From the NCBI GenBank assembly GCA_963920575.1, contig OY986973.1:682001-746000 (forward strand): 64,000 nucleotides of DNA. The letters are read 5' to 3'. The notes beneath the pieces are model-generated. The model was not told where the DNA came from. It saw nothing but the letters and a program-made list of their open reading frames with translations, and ran no database searches. Source of the DNA: Narthecium ossifragum. Taxonomy: Eukaryota; Streptophyta; Magnoliopsida; Dioscoreales; Nartheciaceae. A program made the translations under genes and the position numbers. Below, in pieces: positions 25,925 through 37,788 of this stretch (its first letter is position 1; each line of letters opens with the position of its first letter).

Positions 25925-26772
25925 TTATTCTCACTGATCCGAGTTCGATATGCTCTATAAATGGCTCAACCGAAACCGTTTGGCTAAGACGAAATTGCGC
26001 GCCCAGATAGCCGAGAAACCCACTGATCACGCCTCTCCAGTCTCGCCACGTAGCAACGCACCATGACGTGGACGCCAACTGGAAGTAGCTCCACCGCAGC
26101 TCGTCCGACATGGCATGCGCGGTTGCCTTGCTGGCACACGTCAGGGCTATCCAACAACGCTGCCGGCCTGCCGCTTGCGCCGCCTCTCAGTGGCCGCGCC
26201 GCCAAAGGCTAGTCGTGTTCGCCGATAATTCTCGACAGGGCTGACATGACGACGGAGTCCGGAGCAACTTCCATAAACACGTCGACCGTGTGCCAGAGTG
26301 GTTGGCGGCGGCGGCGGCGTGGCAACCGTGGTCGGCTAAGGCCTTGCACTACTTGTCGCCAATGTTGGCCTTGGCGCCGCCGGTAACGCCGGCTATACCT
26401 TCTTGTTAGACATATACATATATTTATGGACACCTGATTTAATTTGTTTGATTAATTTCATGCATGCAGTTTGCCAAGAAGAACATCTACAACTTATTTT
26501 GGCGTTACATCAAACATGAGCACATTTTTTAGGTACCAAATAAAAATACATGCACCAAACAAAGAATGCCGAGGGTTGAAGCTTAAAACTACAGCTTGCT
26601 TGTAGTAAAAAAAAAAGGGAGTAAGACTGTAGTAATTTTATCCGTCACTAGCTGTAAAAAGACAGGTACACTTTGTCCCCACTTACCATGAAGTGATAAA
26701 GCCTCACTGTTTATTAGTTGAATAAACATTTATGTATATGGTCACGTGGCATATGCATTATACATGCTTGCT
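25925..26772. other. GC-rich island and spacer
   Basis: The part at about 25985-26400 is strongly GC-rich against its surroundings and open in more than one minus-strand frame (for example a Met-rich frame ending near 26209 and another at 25984-26205). I recognise no domain. It could be a decayed captured gene fragment. Confidence 0.35.
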
Positions 26773-26973
26773 AATTGGTAGTGAGATACCGATTAATTGA
26801 TCTATTTTATCGGTAGTGAGATACTGATGATTTAGATTAATCAATCGGTACCTCACTATTGATCTGATCATTGGTACATTCAATCGGTAGTGAGATACCG
26901 ATTGATTGATTTAGTCTATCGGTATTGTGCTACCAATAGATTAGATCATCTATTATGTATCTCACTGCCAATT
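26773..26973. repeat. Foldback element built from ATCGGTA palindromes
   Basis: Outer arms AATTGGTAGTGAGATA (26773) and TATCTCACTGCCAATT (ends 26973) are inverted repeats. The interior repeats CGGTAGTGAGATACCGAT and TATCGGTA in both orientations. Similar ATCGGTA/TACCGAT-rich palindromic DNA recurs at about 40602-40790. Confidence 0.6.
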
Positions 26974-27343
26974 CGAGCGTATGTGTAGTGTACATGCTCT
27001 GACCATATACACAAATCAACGCTCTTGTTATGAATTTTTTGTCATCTGATACCCCCATAGTTCCTTTTTAGCGATTTGATACTGTAACGCCCCGACCCTC
27101 CACTGGGCCCCGGCCCCGGGCTCCCGGTCCGACCAGGATCCACCCGAGGGTTCCACCCGACACAATATTGTCCGCTTTTGGCTCACCGCAGACCGCTCCA
27201 CGCGTTGTGTCTATTAAGGGATTACTATATACTTATATCGAATCCCGGTCCATACGCAGGCGTTGTGGGATTGCTTACCCGGCTACCCGACTCAACCCCG
27301 CCCTCTAGACGCAGGCATCTTGTCCCACGGTAGACCAAGCGGG

Positions 27344-27457
27344 CCTCACAATCCACCCCCTTTGGAGGCAGGCATCTTGTCCCACGGTAGACCCAGCGGG
27401 CCTCACAATCCACCCCCTTTGGAGGCCCAGCGTCATCGCTGGCACAATTTCCGGTTG
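27344..27457 (-). repeat. 57-bp tandem duplication at the TRIM purine tract / LTR start
   Basis: The segment CCTCACAATCCACCCCCTTT (plus strand) plus the following LTR start occurs twice at exactly 57-bp spacing (27344 and 27401), duplicating the polypurine tract and the first part of the 3' LTR of the minus copy. Confidence 0.7.
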
Positions 27458-27602
27458 GGAACTGGCTTTGATACCATACTGTAACGCCCTGGCCCTCTAC
27501 TGGGCCCCGCCGGGGCCCAGTGGGCTCCCGGTCCGACCAGGATCCACCCAAGGGCCCCACCTGACACAATATTGTCCGCTTTTGGCTCACCGAAGAAATC
27601 TG

Positions 27603-27697
27603 AAAAAACTTCCCAGTAGGTCACCCATCCCGGGACCGTTCCAAGGCAAGTACGCTTAACCTAGGAGTTTTCTGACGGATCACTGCCAGCACGGCTT
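27603..27697 (-). other. 5S rRNA-like block inside the Cassandra LTR
   Basis: On the minus strand, GTCAGAAAACTCC, GGTTAAGCGTACTTGCC and GGGATGGGTGACCTACTGGG follow the order and spacing of the 3' two thirds of plant 5S rRNA, including the A-box-like and C-box regions of its internal Pol III promoter. A T6 run follows directly (GAAGTTTTTT), resembling a Pol III terminator. It is absent from the two outer LTRs through different deletions. Confidence 0.75.
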
Positions 27698-28470
27698 TAA
27701 AACGCGTTGTGTCTATTAAGGACTTACTATATACTTATATCAAACCCCGGACCATACCCAGGCGTTGTGGGATTGCTTACCCGGCTACCCGACTCAGCCC
27801 CCCCTCCAGGCGCAGGCATCTTGTCCCACGGTAGACCCAGCGGGCCAGTGGCGGGCCGGGGTGTTACAGTATGGTATCAGAGCCGGCTCCCAGCCGGAAA
27901 TTGTGCAAGCGAGGACGCTGGGCCTCCAGGGGGTGGATTGTGAGGCCCGCTGGGTCTACCGTGGGACAAGATGCCTGCACCTGGAGGGCGGGGCTGAGTC
28001 GGGTAGCCGGGTAAGCAATCCCACAACGCCTAGGTATGGTCCGGGGTTCGATATAAGTATATAGTAAGTCCTTAATAGACACAACGCGTTTTAAAGCCGT
28101 GTTGGCAGTGATCCGTCAGAAAACTCCAAACAATATTGTGTCAGGTGGGGCCCTTGGGTGGATCCTGGTCGGACCGGGAGCCCGCAGGCCGGGGCCCAGT
28201 GGAGGGCCAGGGCGTTACAGATACCCTTTCCATGTTTCTTTGCAATCTCATACCCCTTGACCAGTAAAATTCCCGTTATACACTCACATTTCCCATCCGA
28301 ACATACATGCATGCCATGCCACATGACGTGACATGGTACGGATAATCCATTTGTTGCTTTGAAGCCAATGATCGCATTAAATCCCCGCCACGTAGCAAGC
28401 AGCGATTCGCCACGGCATACGGTTGTGTCAGCCTGTGAGAAGACTGTCATGCGCTGGCATTAAATGCGTC

Positions 28471-28506
28471 GTTAACTACGCATAGAAATTCACATGCGTA
28501 GTTAAC
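28471..28506. repeat. Perfect 13-bp hairpin
   Basis: GTTAACTACGCAT (28471-28483) and ATGCGTAGTTAAC (28494-28506) are exact reverse complements with a 10-nt loop. Confidence 0.7.
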
Positions 28507-28606
28507 AAACACGCATAAAACACTAACATCATACACATATATTATTTTCTACACGTTGTTATCACTATACGCGCGTAAAAAGTATGCTAATGTCGCACAA
28601 AAAGTA

Positions 28607-28855
28607 CACCATGCAAAAACAATGTATTGCTTCACCATCATCAACTCCCGCAAAAACCATGCATTTCCTCGATGCATTCACCAAATTACGCAACAAGTGC
28701 ACCATGTAAAAACCATGCATTGCTTCACCATCATCAACTCCCGCAAAAACCATGCATTTCCTCGATGCATTCACCAGATTATGCGACAAGTGCACCATAC
28801 AAAAACCATGTATTACTTCGCCATTATCAACTCCTACAAAAACCATGCATAAACA
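28607..28855. repeat. 93-bp tandem repeat, about 2.7 copies
   Basis: Units start at 28607, 28700 and 28793, exactly 93 bp apart, each opening CACCATRYAAAAAC and containing CATCATCAACTCC. The period is divisible by three, so open frames run through by chance. No gene call is made. Confidence 0.75.
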
Positions 28856-29008
28856 CAAACATGGGACCTTTTCAGGTCTCCTCCTCTCAATAAACACAAA
28901 GATAAACAAGAATGAATATCAAAAACGCAAAGATGGGTGTCGGAGACGATGCAGTATGGGCGGTGATCAATTAAGAAGGAGGCGTCAGATGGGGGTCTGG
29001 AGGAGGTT

Positions 29009-29133
29009 CATACCTTCGTATAACTTCTGAAGACCGAACGGGTCCGCGACGGCGGCGGCGGAGGCAAAGTCTTCGCATCTCGCATCCCTCGGGGAGGCCG
29101 CAGGCGAGTGAGGATGGGACGAAGAGCACATGG
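29009..29133 (+). repeat. Left arm of a ~110-125 bp inverted repeat
   Basis: Shares ATACCTT..ATAACTTCT, ACGGGTCCGCG, GGCAAAGTCTTC and CCCTCGG..GGCCGC with the reverse complement of 30044-30152. It is diverged (several indels) and GC-rich against its AT-rich surroundings. The arms enclose a minisatellite. Confidence 0.6.
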
Positions 29134-29249
29134 AGGCTTGTAGGGACGCGAACGGCGTTTCCATTGGTGGTGATGACAGTGGCTACGACGGACTGGTAGG
29201 TGGTGAAAGTGACTGTGAAGTATTGTTTTCGTGCGACATTAGCAAATGT

Positions 29250-29806
29250 TTTTTGCGTATTTTTTGTTGTTTATATATGTTGTTATAGTGTTGTCCATCG
29301 TGAGCAGTGAAGGTGTTTTTATACATACTTTTATTATTTTTATGCGCTTTTAAGGTGTTTTCCATCGTGAGCAGTTGTTTTTATGCGTTGTTAAGGTATT
29401 TTCCATGCGTTGTTAAGGTGTTTTCCATCGTGAGTGGTTAAGGTATTTTTATGCATATATTTTATTGTTTTTATGTGTTGTTAAGGTATTTTTTTATGCG
29501 CTGTTAAGGTGTTTTCCATCGTGAGCAGTTAAGGTGATTTTATGTGTACTTTTTGTTGTTTTATGCATTGTTAATGTGTTTTTCACCGTGAACAGTTAAT
29601 ATGTTTTTATACGTATTTTTTGTTGTTTTTATGCACTGTTAAGGTGTTTTCCATGCGTTGTTAATGTGTTTTCCATCGTGAGCAGTTAAGGTGTTTTTAT
29701 GAGTACTTTTTATTGTTTTTATGTGATGGTAAGGTGTTTTCCATCGTGAGCAGTTAAGGTGTTTTTATGCGTACTTTTTGTTGTTTTTATGCGTTGTTAA
29801 GGTGTT
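29250..29806. repeat. T-rich minisatellite with CCATCGTGAGCAG units
   Basis: Imperfect tandem units built from TTAAGGTGTTTTCC, CCATCGTGAGCAG and TTTTTATGCGTACTTTTTG. The CCATCGTGAGCAG mark recurs about seven times at spacings of roughly 63-92 bp. Not coding. Confidence 0.7.
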
Positions 29807-30043
29807 GATCCAGACCTAGCGAGTGTGAAAGCCACCGATAAAAGGGTGTGTGAGCTTGGTGTTGATCCAGACCTGACGGAGGCGCTTCCTAGCGACGCAC
29901 TGGGTGCAAATCTGGGGGAGAGATAAGCGCCATAGTCGGACGCACATGGATGGAGGTGGTGACCTCTCCTCTTCTCCGGGAGGAAGAGATCTCTAAGCTC
30001 GACCTCCAAACCCTTGGGCTACACTTCAACGACACTCTGCTGC

Positions 30044-30152
30044 TCCTCATCCCATTCTCCTCACCCGCTTGCGGCCTTTCCGAGGGATGTGAAGACTTTG
30101 CCTTCGCCATCGCCGCGGACCCGTCCAACCTTTAGAAGTTATGCAAAGGTAT
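30044..30152 (-). repeat. Right arm of the inverted repeat
   Basis: Reverse complement match to 29009-29133 (see that entry). It lies inside a GC-richer patch at about 29880-30135 that is open on the minus strand, without recognisable domain. Confidence 0.6.
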
Positions 30153-30817
30153 CTCGTCAGTGTTGACTTGAGGAGATAGGGAGAAAGAGATGGTGGCGGA
30201 AAAAGCCATGTGATAGACGATTATGACGAGAGAGCAGTCCATTGGCAGGAGAAAGAACTCAGACGAGCACCGTCGACACTGAGACCGATAACACTCTGCT
30301 CGTAGAATACAAACGCATATAGAAACTCACATAATCATACATAGAAATAATTTATATGATGACATGTATGATGTCATGGGAAAAGTGAGAGTATTTTCAT
30401 TGTTGAGGGCGTATGAAGTCACCGAAGACAACGAAACGGTATTAAAACGTCAAGATTGGTATAAGTAGCCGAAAAAAAATTTCTGTCGTTACTCCCCTCG
30501 TGTTTACTTTGGTGCCAATGATATGGACCCTCCTCTCAATAAGTGTGACTTGACAATACATGAAACACAATAAGTGTGTCTTAGAATATTAGATACTAAA
30601 TTCAAAAGTGTGAACAGATAGGAGAGGCCCACCCACAACTAATAGCTCCAAAAAATTGGCAAGCTTGATGAGATCTCTTTCCATAGTTGAAAAGTTTAAG
30701 ACACGGAGGATCTAAGAAACTTAAAGGCAAGATTACATATATATACAAGTCAAAAGAGCCTAGATTTTTTTTAGCTGCTCTAATTAAGCATGCATTGCAA
30801 CCATTTGTAGGGTTCAT
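30153..30817. other. Spacer, nothing recognised
   Basis: AT-rich sequence without coding exons or clear repeats, ending at the target site of the LINE fragment. Confidence 0.4.
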
Positions 30818-30834
30818 AGTGTTATAACATAGGA

Positions 30835-31213
30835 TCGGTGTAAGATCGGTGTTGCATTGGGAGATGGCTGATGTTGCCTCGGCGCTGGTGGAGGTTCGTT
30901 TGATAGGGGTTATTGGGCGGTTGAATCGGATTCTCTCGAGACGATTCGGAGTCTTAATGGTGCTCGGCTTTTGCTTAGGGATTTAGAGGGTTTGGTTAAG
31001 GACATATGGTTACAAGTGTTGGCTTTTGACGTGATTTTGTTTTTGTATATATATAGATCTTGTAATTGTATGGCAGATAGCGTTGCACGCTAATGTTGTC
31101 GGTCTCAACTACACTTTGTCTGGTCAGCGAGGAAGGGCTGGAGGCCCTGAATCTTATTTTGTACTTAACTTTGCTTCTTAATCGGTTGGCTCAACTCTTT
31201 AAAAAATAAAAAT
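30835..31213 (+). mobile_element. 5'-truncated LINE (3' end with RNase H remnant)
   Basis: A 379-bp insertion ending in an A-rich tail and flanked by a perfect 17-bp target-site duplication AGTGTTATAACATAGGA (30818-30834 and 31214-31230). It encodes a broken RNase H remnant: VESDSLETIRSLNG, then LVKDIWLQ, and after in-frame stops NCMADSVAR. The 3' tail GGCTCAACTC is shared with the LINE at 42518-47659, so both are probably the same family. Confidence 0.85.
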
Positions 31214-31559
31214 AGTGTTATAACATAGGAAAAAGACATTGTTTGATTTTTTTTTTTTTTTCAAAACAAAAGCCAGAGAGAGAAAAAAAGAGGTGAAGGA
31301 AAAGCCCAAATAAATGCAACCTTCTGGCACTATAAAACAAGAAGACAAATTAACGCTGGGGCTTGTCTTTCAGATGGAAGCACAGGATCCAAACAAAATC
31401 CAACCCAAGATCCCCCCCACCCACACACAAGCATACACACACACTGAGGCCAGGGAGCTTAAAAGGAAAGGGTGTAAGGCACTGGGCTGAATAGATAGCA
31501 ACCCAACAAGCAGAACAATAACTTTGTACAAGAGAGCAGCATATATAACTAAAGTCAAT

Positions 31560-31578
31560 AAAAGAGACTTGTGTGCAT

Positions 31579-31618
<40 letters not shown>

Positions 31619-31704
31619 AGCAGCAGCAGCAGCAGCACAGGGCTCACCGGCTCACATGACATTCCTGCTTTCTTCCAGCCTCTCACATTAAAGCTCAAAT
31701 TAAA

Positions 31705-31735
<31 letters not shown>

Positions 31736-31855
31736 GCTTTCTCTCTCATCATCTCTCTCATCATCTCTCTCTGGCTTTCTCTCTCATCATCTCTCTCTGG
31801 CTTTCTCTCTCATCATCTCTCTCTGGCTTTCTCTCTCATCATCTCTCTCTCTTCA
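31560..31855. repeat. Simple-repeat cluster (GA, CAG, CT and 26-bp units)
   Basis: (GA)n at about 31583-31613, (CAG)n at 31617-31636, (CT)n at 31708-31733, then about four copies of a 26-bp unit GGCTTTCTCTCTCATCATC... up to 31850. The GA and CT tracts are complementary and could pair. Confidence 0.75.
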
Positions 31856-34279
31856 CGTCTGCATGAGGGGTCACCATCCAATGTAGAGGGGGAATTGTGT
31901 CATCTGTCCTAATCTCCTTAGATGGACTTGCACTGGTTGCTGTCCTGTCTCAGCTGCCCTTGTCTTAAAGCCACAAGATACTCTGGTCACTTCATAATCT
32001 AGGCTGTTTGTTCCATTGCTTGGGGTCCTGTTCTTTACCTGGTCTGGTGAGAAGAAAAGGGCATGCAAGTGGGCTTTTAAGAGGAGCGTAGCAGTTGGCA
32101 TGGGATGAAAAGGTTAAGGATAGTAAAGGCCATGGTCAGAAGCATGAAGGCATTAACATTTGGTATCACAAGAATAACCATAGCCTAGAACCCTAATTCT
32201 GGTAGCCCCATAGGTAAAGGTGTGCATGCATGGTGTTGGGGTTGTTTTCAAAGGTGGTTCAAATGGGATGTGTAGTGCATGCTCCCACATTCCCCTCATA
32301 TGTTCAGTGAGTGTGTTTGTGATTAAAGAAGCTAGCATGGGAAGAAGAGACAGCCTTCAATGCAAAGGGGTTGTCTTTAGGTTTCTCTGATGCAAGGCTG
32401 AAAAGAACTCGTTTGCTTTCCACTTTTGCTTTTCATCCTTGGATGCATTTGATGAGATGAGGAAAATGGTGATTGGCTTGCAGCAAAATGGAACTTGCTC
32501 CTTATTGGAGGACTTCATTCAGTACATGCATGATCTAATAATATACACTGTGCTAGACTAGATTATAAATTCATGCACACCTTAATTTAATTTCTATCAG
32601 CTTTAGTTTTCGGATCGATATACAGTAATCAAAGTGAGTACTGTGTAGTTCTCTTTGGATCAATCAGTCACAGCTTCATGCAAGATTAATGGCACCCACT
32701 GAGGATATATGAGCCACATATATGCATATAGATACAGCCATGTAGTTGGTATAATGTCACCACTTTAGATGGCATATATGGAGCATATACACTGTAGACA
32801 ACAAGATCGACGAGAGAGAGACCAGAGGAGCATGATCATGCACACATGAGACGAGACCAGATTGGTGCTTGAATGACAAGTAGTCATTCCTTTGCTTTGC
32901 TTAGTTAGTGCCCATGGTGGGGGTCACTCTCTCTCCTGGAAGGAAGGATGGATGGTCGATTAGTCCTGGACCCATGCACCCACTCAACGTACGTCTTTAG
33001 TCTCCCACTGCCCACTGGGCTTATGATAGATGGATAGATGAGACAGATGGAAAACTATTCTTAGTGTCCGTAAGAGCTAGCCCTGAAACAAGATGCCATG
33101 ACATGATCTGATTCTGATAGAAAACCCTCATCCCCAACCATCAACCTCTTTCCAGACCACCATGCACGACTTGTCATCAGTCAGTCTCATCCTCTAAATA
33201 GAAGAACCTTTTCTTGTATGTATATTGTTTAATTCACAGTTTTACCACTTTGAAAACTAGAATTTGATAGCTAATTAAGATTAGCAAAGTCAATCGAATA
33301 GTGTTTAGAAGGGCAGAATCAGAGCTAATTGCAGGGCTTCTCGAGATTGTCAGATATTACTGCAATTAGAATCCACTTCTAATGTTAAAGATACACGGAT
33401 AGAATTTTCAAGCAGATTTCTCAGGGGACAAACCAATGTCATATCTGAGAAGGTCTTCCAATATTGCACGAGTTAAGCCTTCACAACAAAATTAGCAGAT
33501 CTTGCACACACAGCAGATTATTCCTTTTGGATTATGATGGCAACATTTCCATCCGAACACACCGATCAGAATCAACCAAGCAACCAACTATTTTGTCTAG
33601 CCAATGCACTTGGCCATGCAATCAAATCAACCTCCCAGACACTTGCCAGCCATTCCAGTGGTGAAAAGGATAGTTGAATGGAAACAAATACAAAGAAAAA
33701 AGCCACCAATGATTCAACCACAACAATTTATCAGGACTTAGAAAGCGAAACAGAATCACAACCTTGTTTTTCTGGAGTCAATCATAAAGAATTGTAATGT
33801 AGTTTTCCAAAAACAGTTAAGAGGGCAAGGAGAGATCAGCATCCAATGAGGAATGATCCCAGAGCGCATTTTGGAGTTATGAGACATAAGTTTAAAGCAG
33901 GCAGCCATCATTTCGCTTTGCTTCACCTCCAACTTCTGTTACAGAGCAAAAGATTTCATCAGTCCAATTAAAATAACTTCCCCAAAAGGTAGGGACGAAA
34001 AACTGAGCCTTTTGTGACTATCTATGAATATATAAAATTGACTTATAAAAAACTTTGTTTCCCATACAAGGCAAAAGGGTAAAATTTACCACTGAACAAG
34101 ACAATTTGAAGCACCTTGACACACTGTATTTTCTTGACCCGGGCAAATAGAAATTGACATCAAGAAATTCATGCACAAGTAAAAGAAAACCATGACCCAC
34201 CCATAGCTACAGCCAGGTAACCAAAGGACACATGGAGGACACCATACATGTAATAGGCAAACTCCTAGAAACACCTCCA

Positions 34280-34281
<2 letters not shown>
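31856..34281. other. Intergenic, nothing recognised
   Basis: No coding exon or known RNA found. I looked for common conserved plant microRNA sequences by eye and saw none. Confidence 0.4.

Positions 34282-34324
<43 letters not shown>
34282..34324. repeat. (TC)n microsatellite
   Basis: About 21 TC units between two copies of CTCCAATGT. Confidence 0.9.
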
Positions 34325-34326
<2 letters not shown>

Positions 34327-34649
34327 ATGTGTATATATATACTAGGTGCCCCCGTGCCACCACCCACCCCCCACTATCTGCCCACCACCTCCCCCTCTAC
34401 ATTTACATTCATGCCACCTGTCCATGTCACATGTGTAAAGATAGATGAGTCATGTTATGATTCGGATGCCATGTCATAAAACCTTTCCCGTGCCACCTGA
34501 CATGTAACCATCCCCCCCTCTCTCTCCCCTAACCATCAGGTAACCACCACCCTCCGTTGCTCTCTTCTACATGGCTTCATCTCGATCACCTGATATATCC
34601 GAATATAACTTGGATCAAGCATCCTCAACCGCATGATAGAATGTACCTG

Positions 34650-34655
<6 letters not shown>

Positions 34656-34712
<57 letters not shown>
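34656..34712. repeat. (TA)n microsatellite
   Basis: About 28 uninterrupted TA units. Confidence 0.95.
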
Positions 34713-34715
<3 letters not shown>

Positions 34716-37700
34716 TAAAGATTAATTGATAGGTAACTTGGCCAAATTTTCGCCTAAACACGATACTAAGAGAGAAGCAGCAACCAAAAATAAGAGTAAA
34801 ACTATACTCGAGCCTAATGAATAAGCAAAAAGGAAAGACTATGCCAGCTGTTCACAACACTAAAATGAATTAAAGCTCTGTTTATCACTTTTAAAATTTC
34901 AGGAAAGAACTGCTAGTCCTGGCAGAAAAAAGCCATCAAAGTTGTCATGAAGCAGGGAAGAAGAAGGCACTCAGCATTCGATGCCCCAGGACTATAACCT
35001 GATGGGATCCTTTTGCAAACACAATTTCTTGGTTGAAGATAATTCCTAGCTGGCAAATCTATCAATGCCTTTCTGATCTTCCCACTGCCATCATCTTATC
35101 ATAAGCTATGCTCTATCCAGCTAGAGCAGCAGCCTGAGTTATCATGAGATGCAGACAATGTTCCACTTGAAGAATGGAATCCAAAAGGGTTGACAATCTG
35201 TCATACCAGGATGTTTCTTGGCAAATTTACCACTGCTTGGAAATGAAGAATAATGCATACAGGGCCAATAACTCGATACTGGCTGACTCCTTTAGAATCT
35301 AAGCATTACAGGCATATCAAACTTCTGAACTAAATAGTGTGTTCCATAGATAAAACAGCAGACTAGAGAGTTGCATGGGAGCTAATGATGATCCCTGCCC
35401 TATAATTGAGCTACAAATCAACATCTATGGTTCTAGCAAATATAAAACGACAAAGAATCCTTGCAAAACGAAAACAAGAGTAAATGCTTGCCATAATTAA
35501 AAAAAGGTTAATCCACTGCATAATAAGAACATGAGACATTGTCTGCACATTCACAGTCCATACATCCCAGTATCCCACTGATATTATGCCTCTTCTGAAA
35601 ATCCCTAGGTCTACAATATGCACGAAACAAATGCATGTAAAATAATACCCAAGACAATTTGATAATCATAAATTTACAAGTCACACCACGGAATTGGTCA
35701 CTAATATATGCAGCACGGTCTCCCAGGTTTTTCAAATCGCTTTGCATTGCACAATTCCTTGGGATGACTACTCGATTAGGATCAGTGGATCCCAACTCTT
35801 TGAAGCACCAAAGATTAAACCAATGTCTCCCCAATGACAAATCCTCAAGATGGCACATTTCAGGAGTGATCTAGCCCCCCCAATACATACAAAAATTGAA
35901 ACAAATACCAGAATCAACATAATCAATAGATTCCACATCATCTGATGGAAGAAAACCCACTAAATCACATAGTCAAAATCACCATTAGAATCGTTAATCG
36001 GTCGATGTATGCATCACACAAAACAACTAAATCAACAGATTTCGGCAGCCAAATGCACCCTATGAACTCCAAAGTTCTAATCGAAAAAGGTGATTTAGTC
36101 TATGCATATGGAATTCATCCTAGTCATGTGGCATGCAGTAACGTTCAATTCCACCTGCTGTTCATGAGGAATCCCACACCTAAAGAGCCGACTTCCTTAA
36201 CCACAAGAGCAAAACAAAGTGCAAGGAATCTCGATACCAAGCTGTTTGATACTTTGTGCGTGCTAAATGCTCTTCATATGTCCCTACTTCTTGCTACATC
36301 CAAAGTCAGTTTAAACAACAGGCCCACTTGCCATTTTGAGAGCATTGACATGTTGTTCACCACTATCTTACTATCTTTCATGAGAGCACTATTTATGCGA
36401 ACCACAGCTCTCATCAATTAAAATGACCATAATGTCTACAACTCCAAATACGTTCTGAGTGTTGTTCTCCTAATTTTTTATTCAACTTACACCAGTACTG
36501 CCAATGAGCAATCACCAAGAAACTTTCAAGAGTTCCACTCTATTAGAGGTACAGAGGGAGGACATTGTACCTGGGCTAGCAGCAAAGGCTGTCGTGGGTC
36601 AACTGTAACATTACTCAATTTCAGGCCCATACCTCAAATTTGAACCAATTTCGCTGTCTAGAAATTGGATCCCAGTCCGACATTCTACAAGTTACAATCA
36701 TCTATGAAAATGGAAATATAATAGCTAGTACCAATACAGAAACCAAACAAGGGATACAAACACTAGAGGTCACTGGGCTGGCTTGTCTAACTGGCTTAGG
36801 GCATGAGCTTATCCAACTGTGGGACAAGTACAAGAACAAGGAAATCATCTTTTAACGTAGTTAACCCTAATATACATCCATAGGGATGTTACTGCTATTG
36901 CTGCAACAAGAAAACTGTACTTAATAGGCACCTCTGCATCTCAGATTTTTAGCATAAGCAAGAAAGAATGGCGGCAGCACAGTCAAAACCTGCCCAACAA
37001 AATCACAGTAGCGCTACATGCATTGGCTTGCATTCAGTCTTTCGTGTGAGGATAACTTCAGTTGGAAGAAAGAAAACTAACAAATCCAGAACATTTACGT
37101 CAATAAAACAAACCACCAAACATAGATTTGGCAGGTACATCTTCATGGTACCTGCATTGTTAAGTAAACTAGAAAAACGAATAGAAGCTGGAACATTATG
37201 TCAACATCCTTCTGTGGTACAAGATGTTAAAATAGCAGTTAAAGAGTTTTCTTCTGAAGAAGGCAAGAATCCATGATAAATAACTGCTGAATACCACAAC
37301 TTAAATCAGCTACAAATGTAAATTAAGTTGTAAGCATTACATTGGCATGCCCATGCTGAGCCATAGTAAAAGAATTGTAGAAATCAAATACAGATATTCA
37401 TGAGAGAATCAACAGAACTACTCAGAAAGGGAAGTAGATTTGAGTTGGTTTTGACTTTATGGTACTGATTTGACACATTAGCAACCAAGTATTATGCTGC
37501 TCAAAAGAAGGCAACTAGATGACAACAATAAACAAGTCAACAAAAAGGAACCAAAGCCAAAACAATTTCAACCCCAGATCAAACAAGGATGATTGCACAT
37601 TAATATGAGTAACCACAATTATAACTATATGATTCCAGGAGAAATTGTTGGTACTAATAGAAAAGGATGTCTAAGTCACAATGCAGAACAAGTGAAGAAT

Positions 37701-37788
37701 GTTGCAAGTGAAAAAGCAATAATAGGCGCCAAACCACACCTTCTAATCAGAAGAATGAATAGACATTACCAGTTAGAATGCTGTTGAC
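34713..37788. other. Intergenic / 3' flank of the RRM gene
   Basis: AT-rich. A minus-strand open stretch at 35508-35858 (contains WFNLWCFKELG) has protein-like composition but matches no family I know and has no clear partner exons. The rest shows nothing. Confidence 0.35.

Larger units (their letters stand above)
27083..28219. mobile_element. Head-to-head pair of Cassandra TRIM retrotransposons
   Basis: Two small LTR elements point away from each other. The minus-strand copy has its 3' LTR at 27083-27407, primer-binding site (complement of TGGTATCAAAGC) at 27465-27476 and 5' LTR at 27480-27845. The plus copy keeps only the last ~23 bp of its 5' LTR (ending TGTTACA at 27868), then the binding site TGGTATCAGAGC at 27872-27883 and the 3' LTR at 27939-28219. 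LTRs begin TGTGAGGCCCGC after a purine tract and end GGGCGTTACA. The LTR at 27480-27845 carries a 5S rRNA-like block, the hallmark of Cassandra. The whole pair is flanked by one 5-bp duplication, GATAC (27078-27082 and 28220-28224). No protein is encoded, as expected for a TRIM. Confidence 0.8.

Noticed and set aside
28565..28909. Open frames through the 93-bp tandem repeat
   Set aside because: The period is divisible by three, so frames stay open by construction; no start context or similarity.
35508..35858. Minus-strand open stretch with protein-like composition
   Set aside because: No known domain, no convincing splice partners and no paralog; left as non-coding.
35945..36421. 158-residue plus-strand open frame
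   Set aside because: AT-rich composition, no domain and no supporting signals; likely chance.
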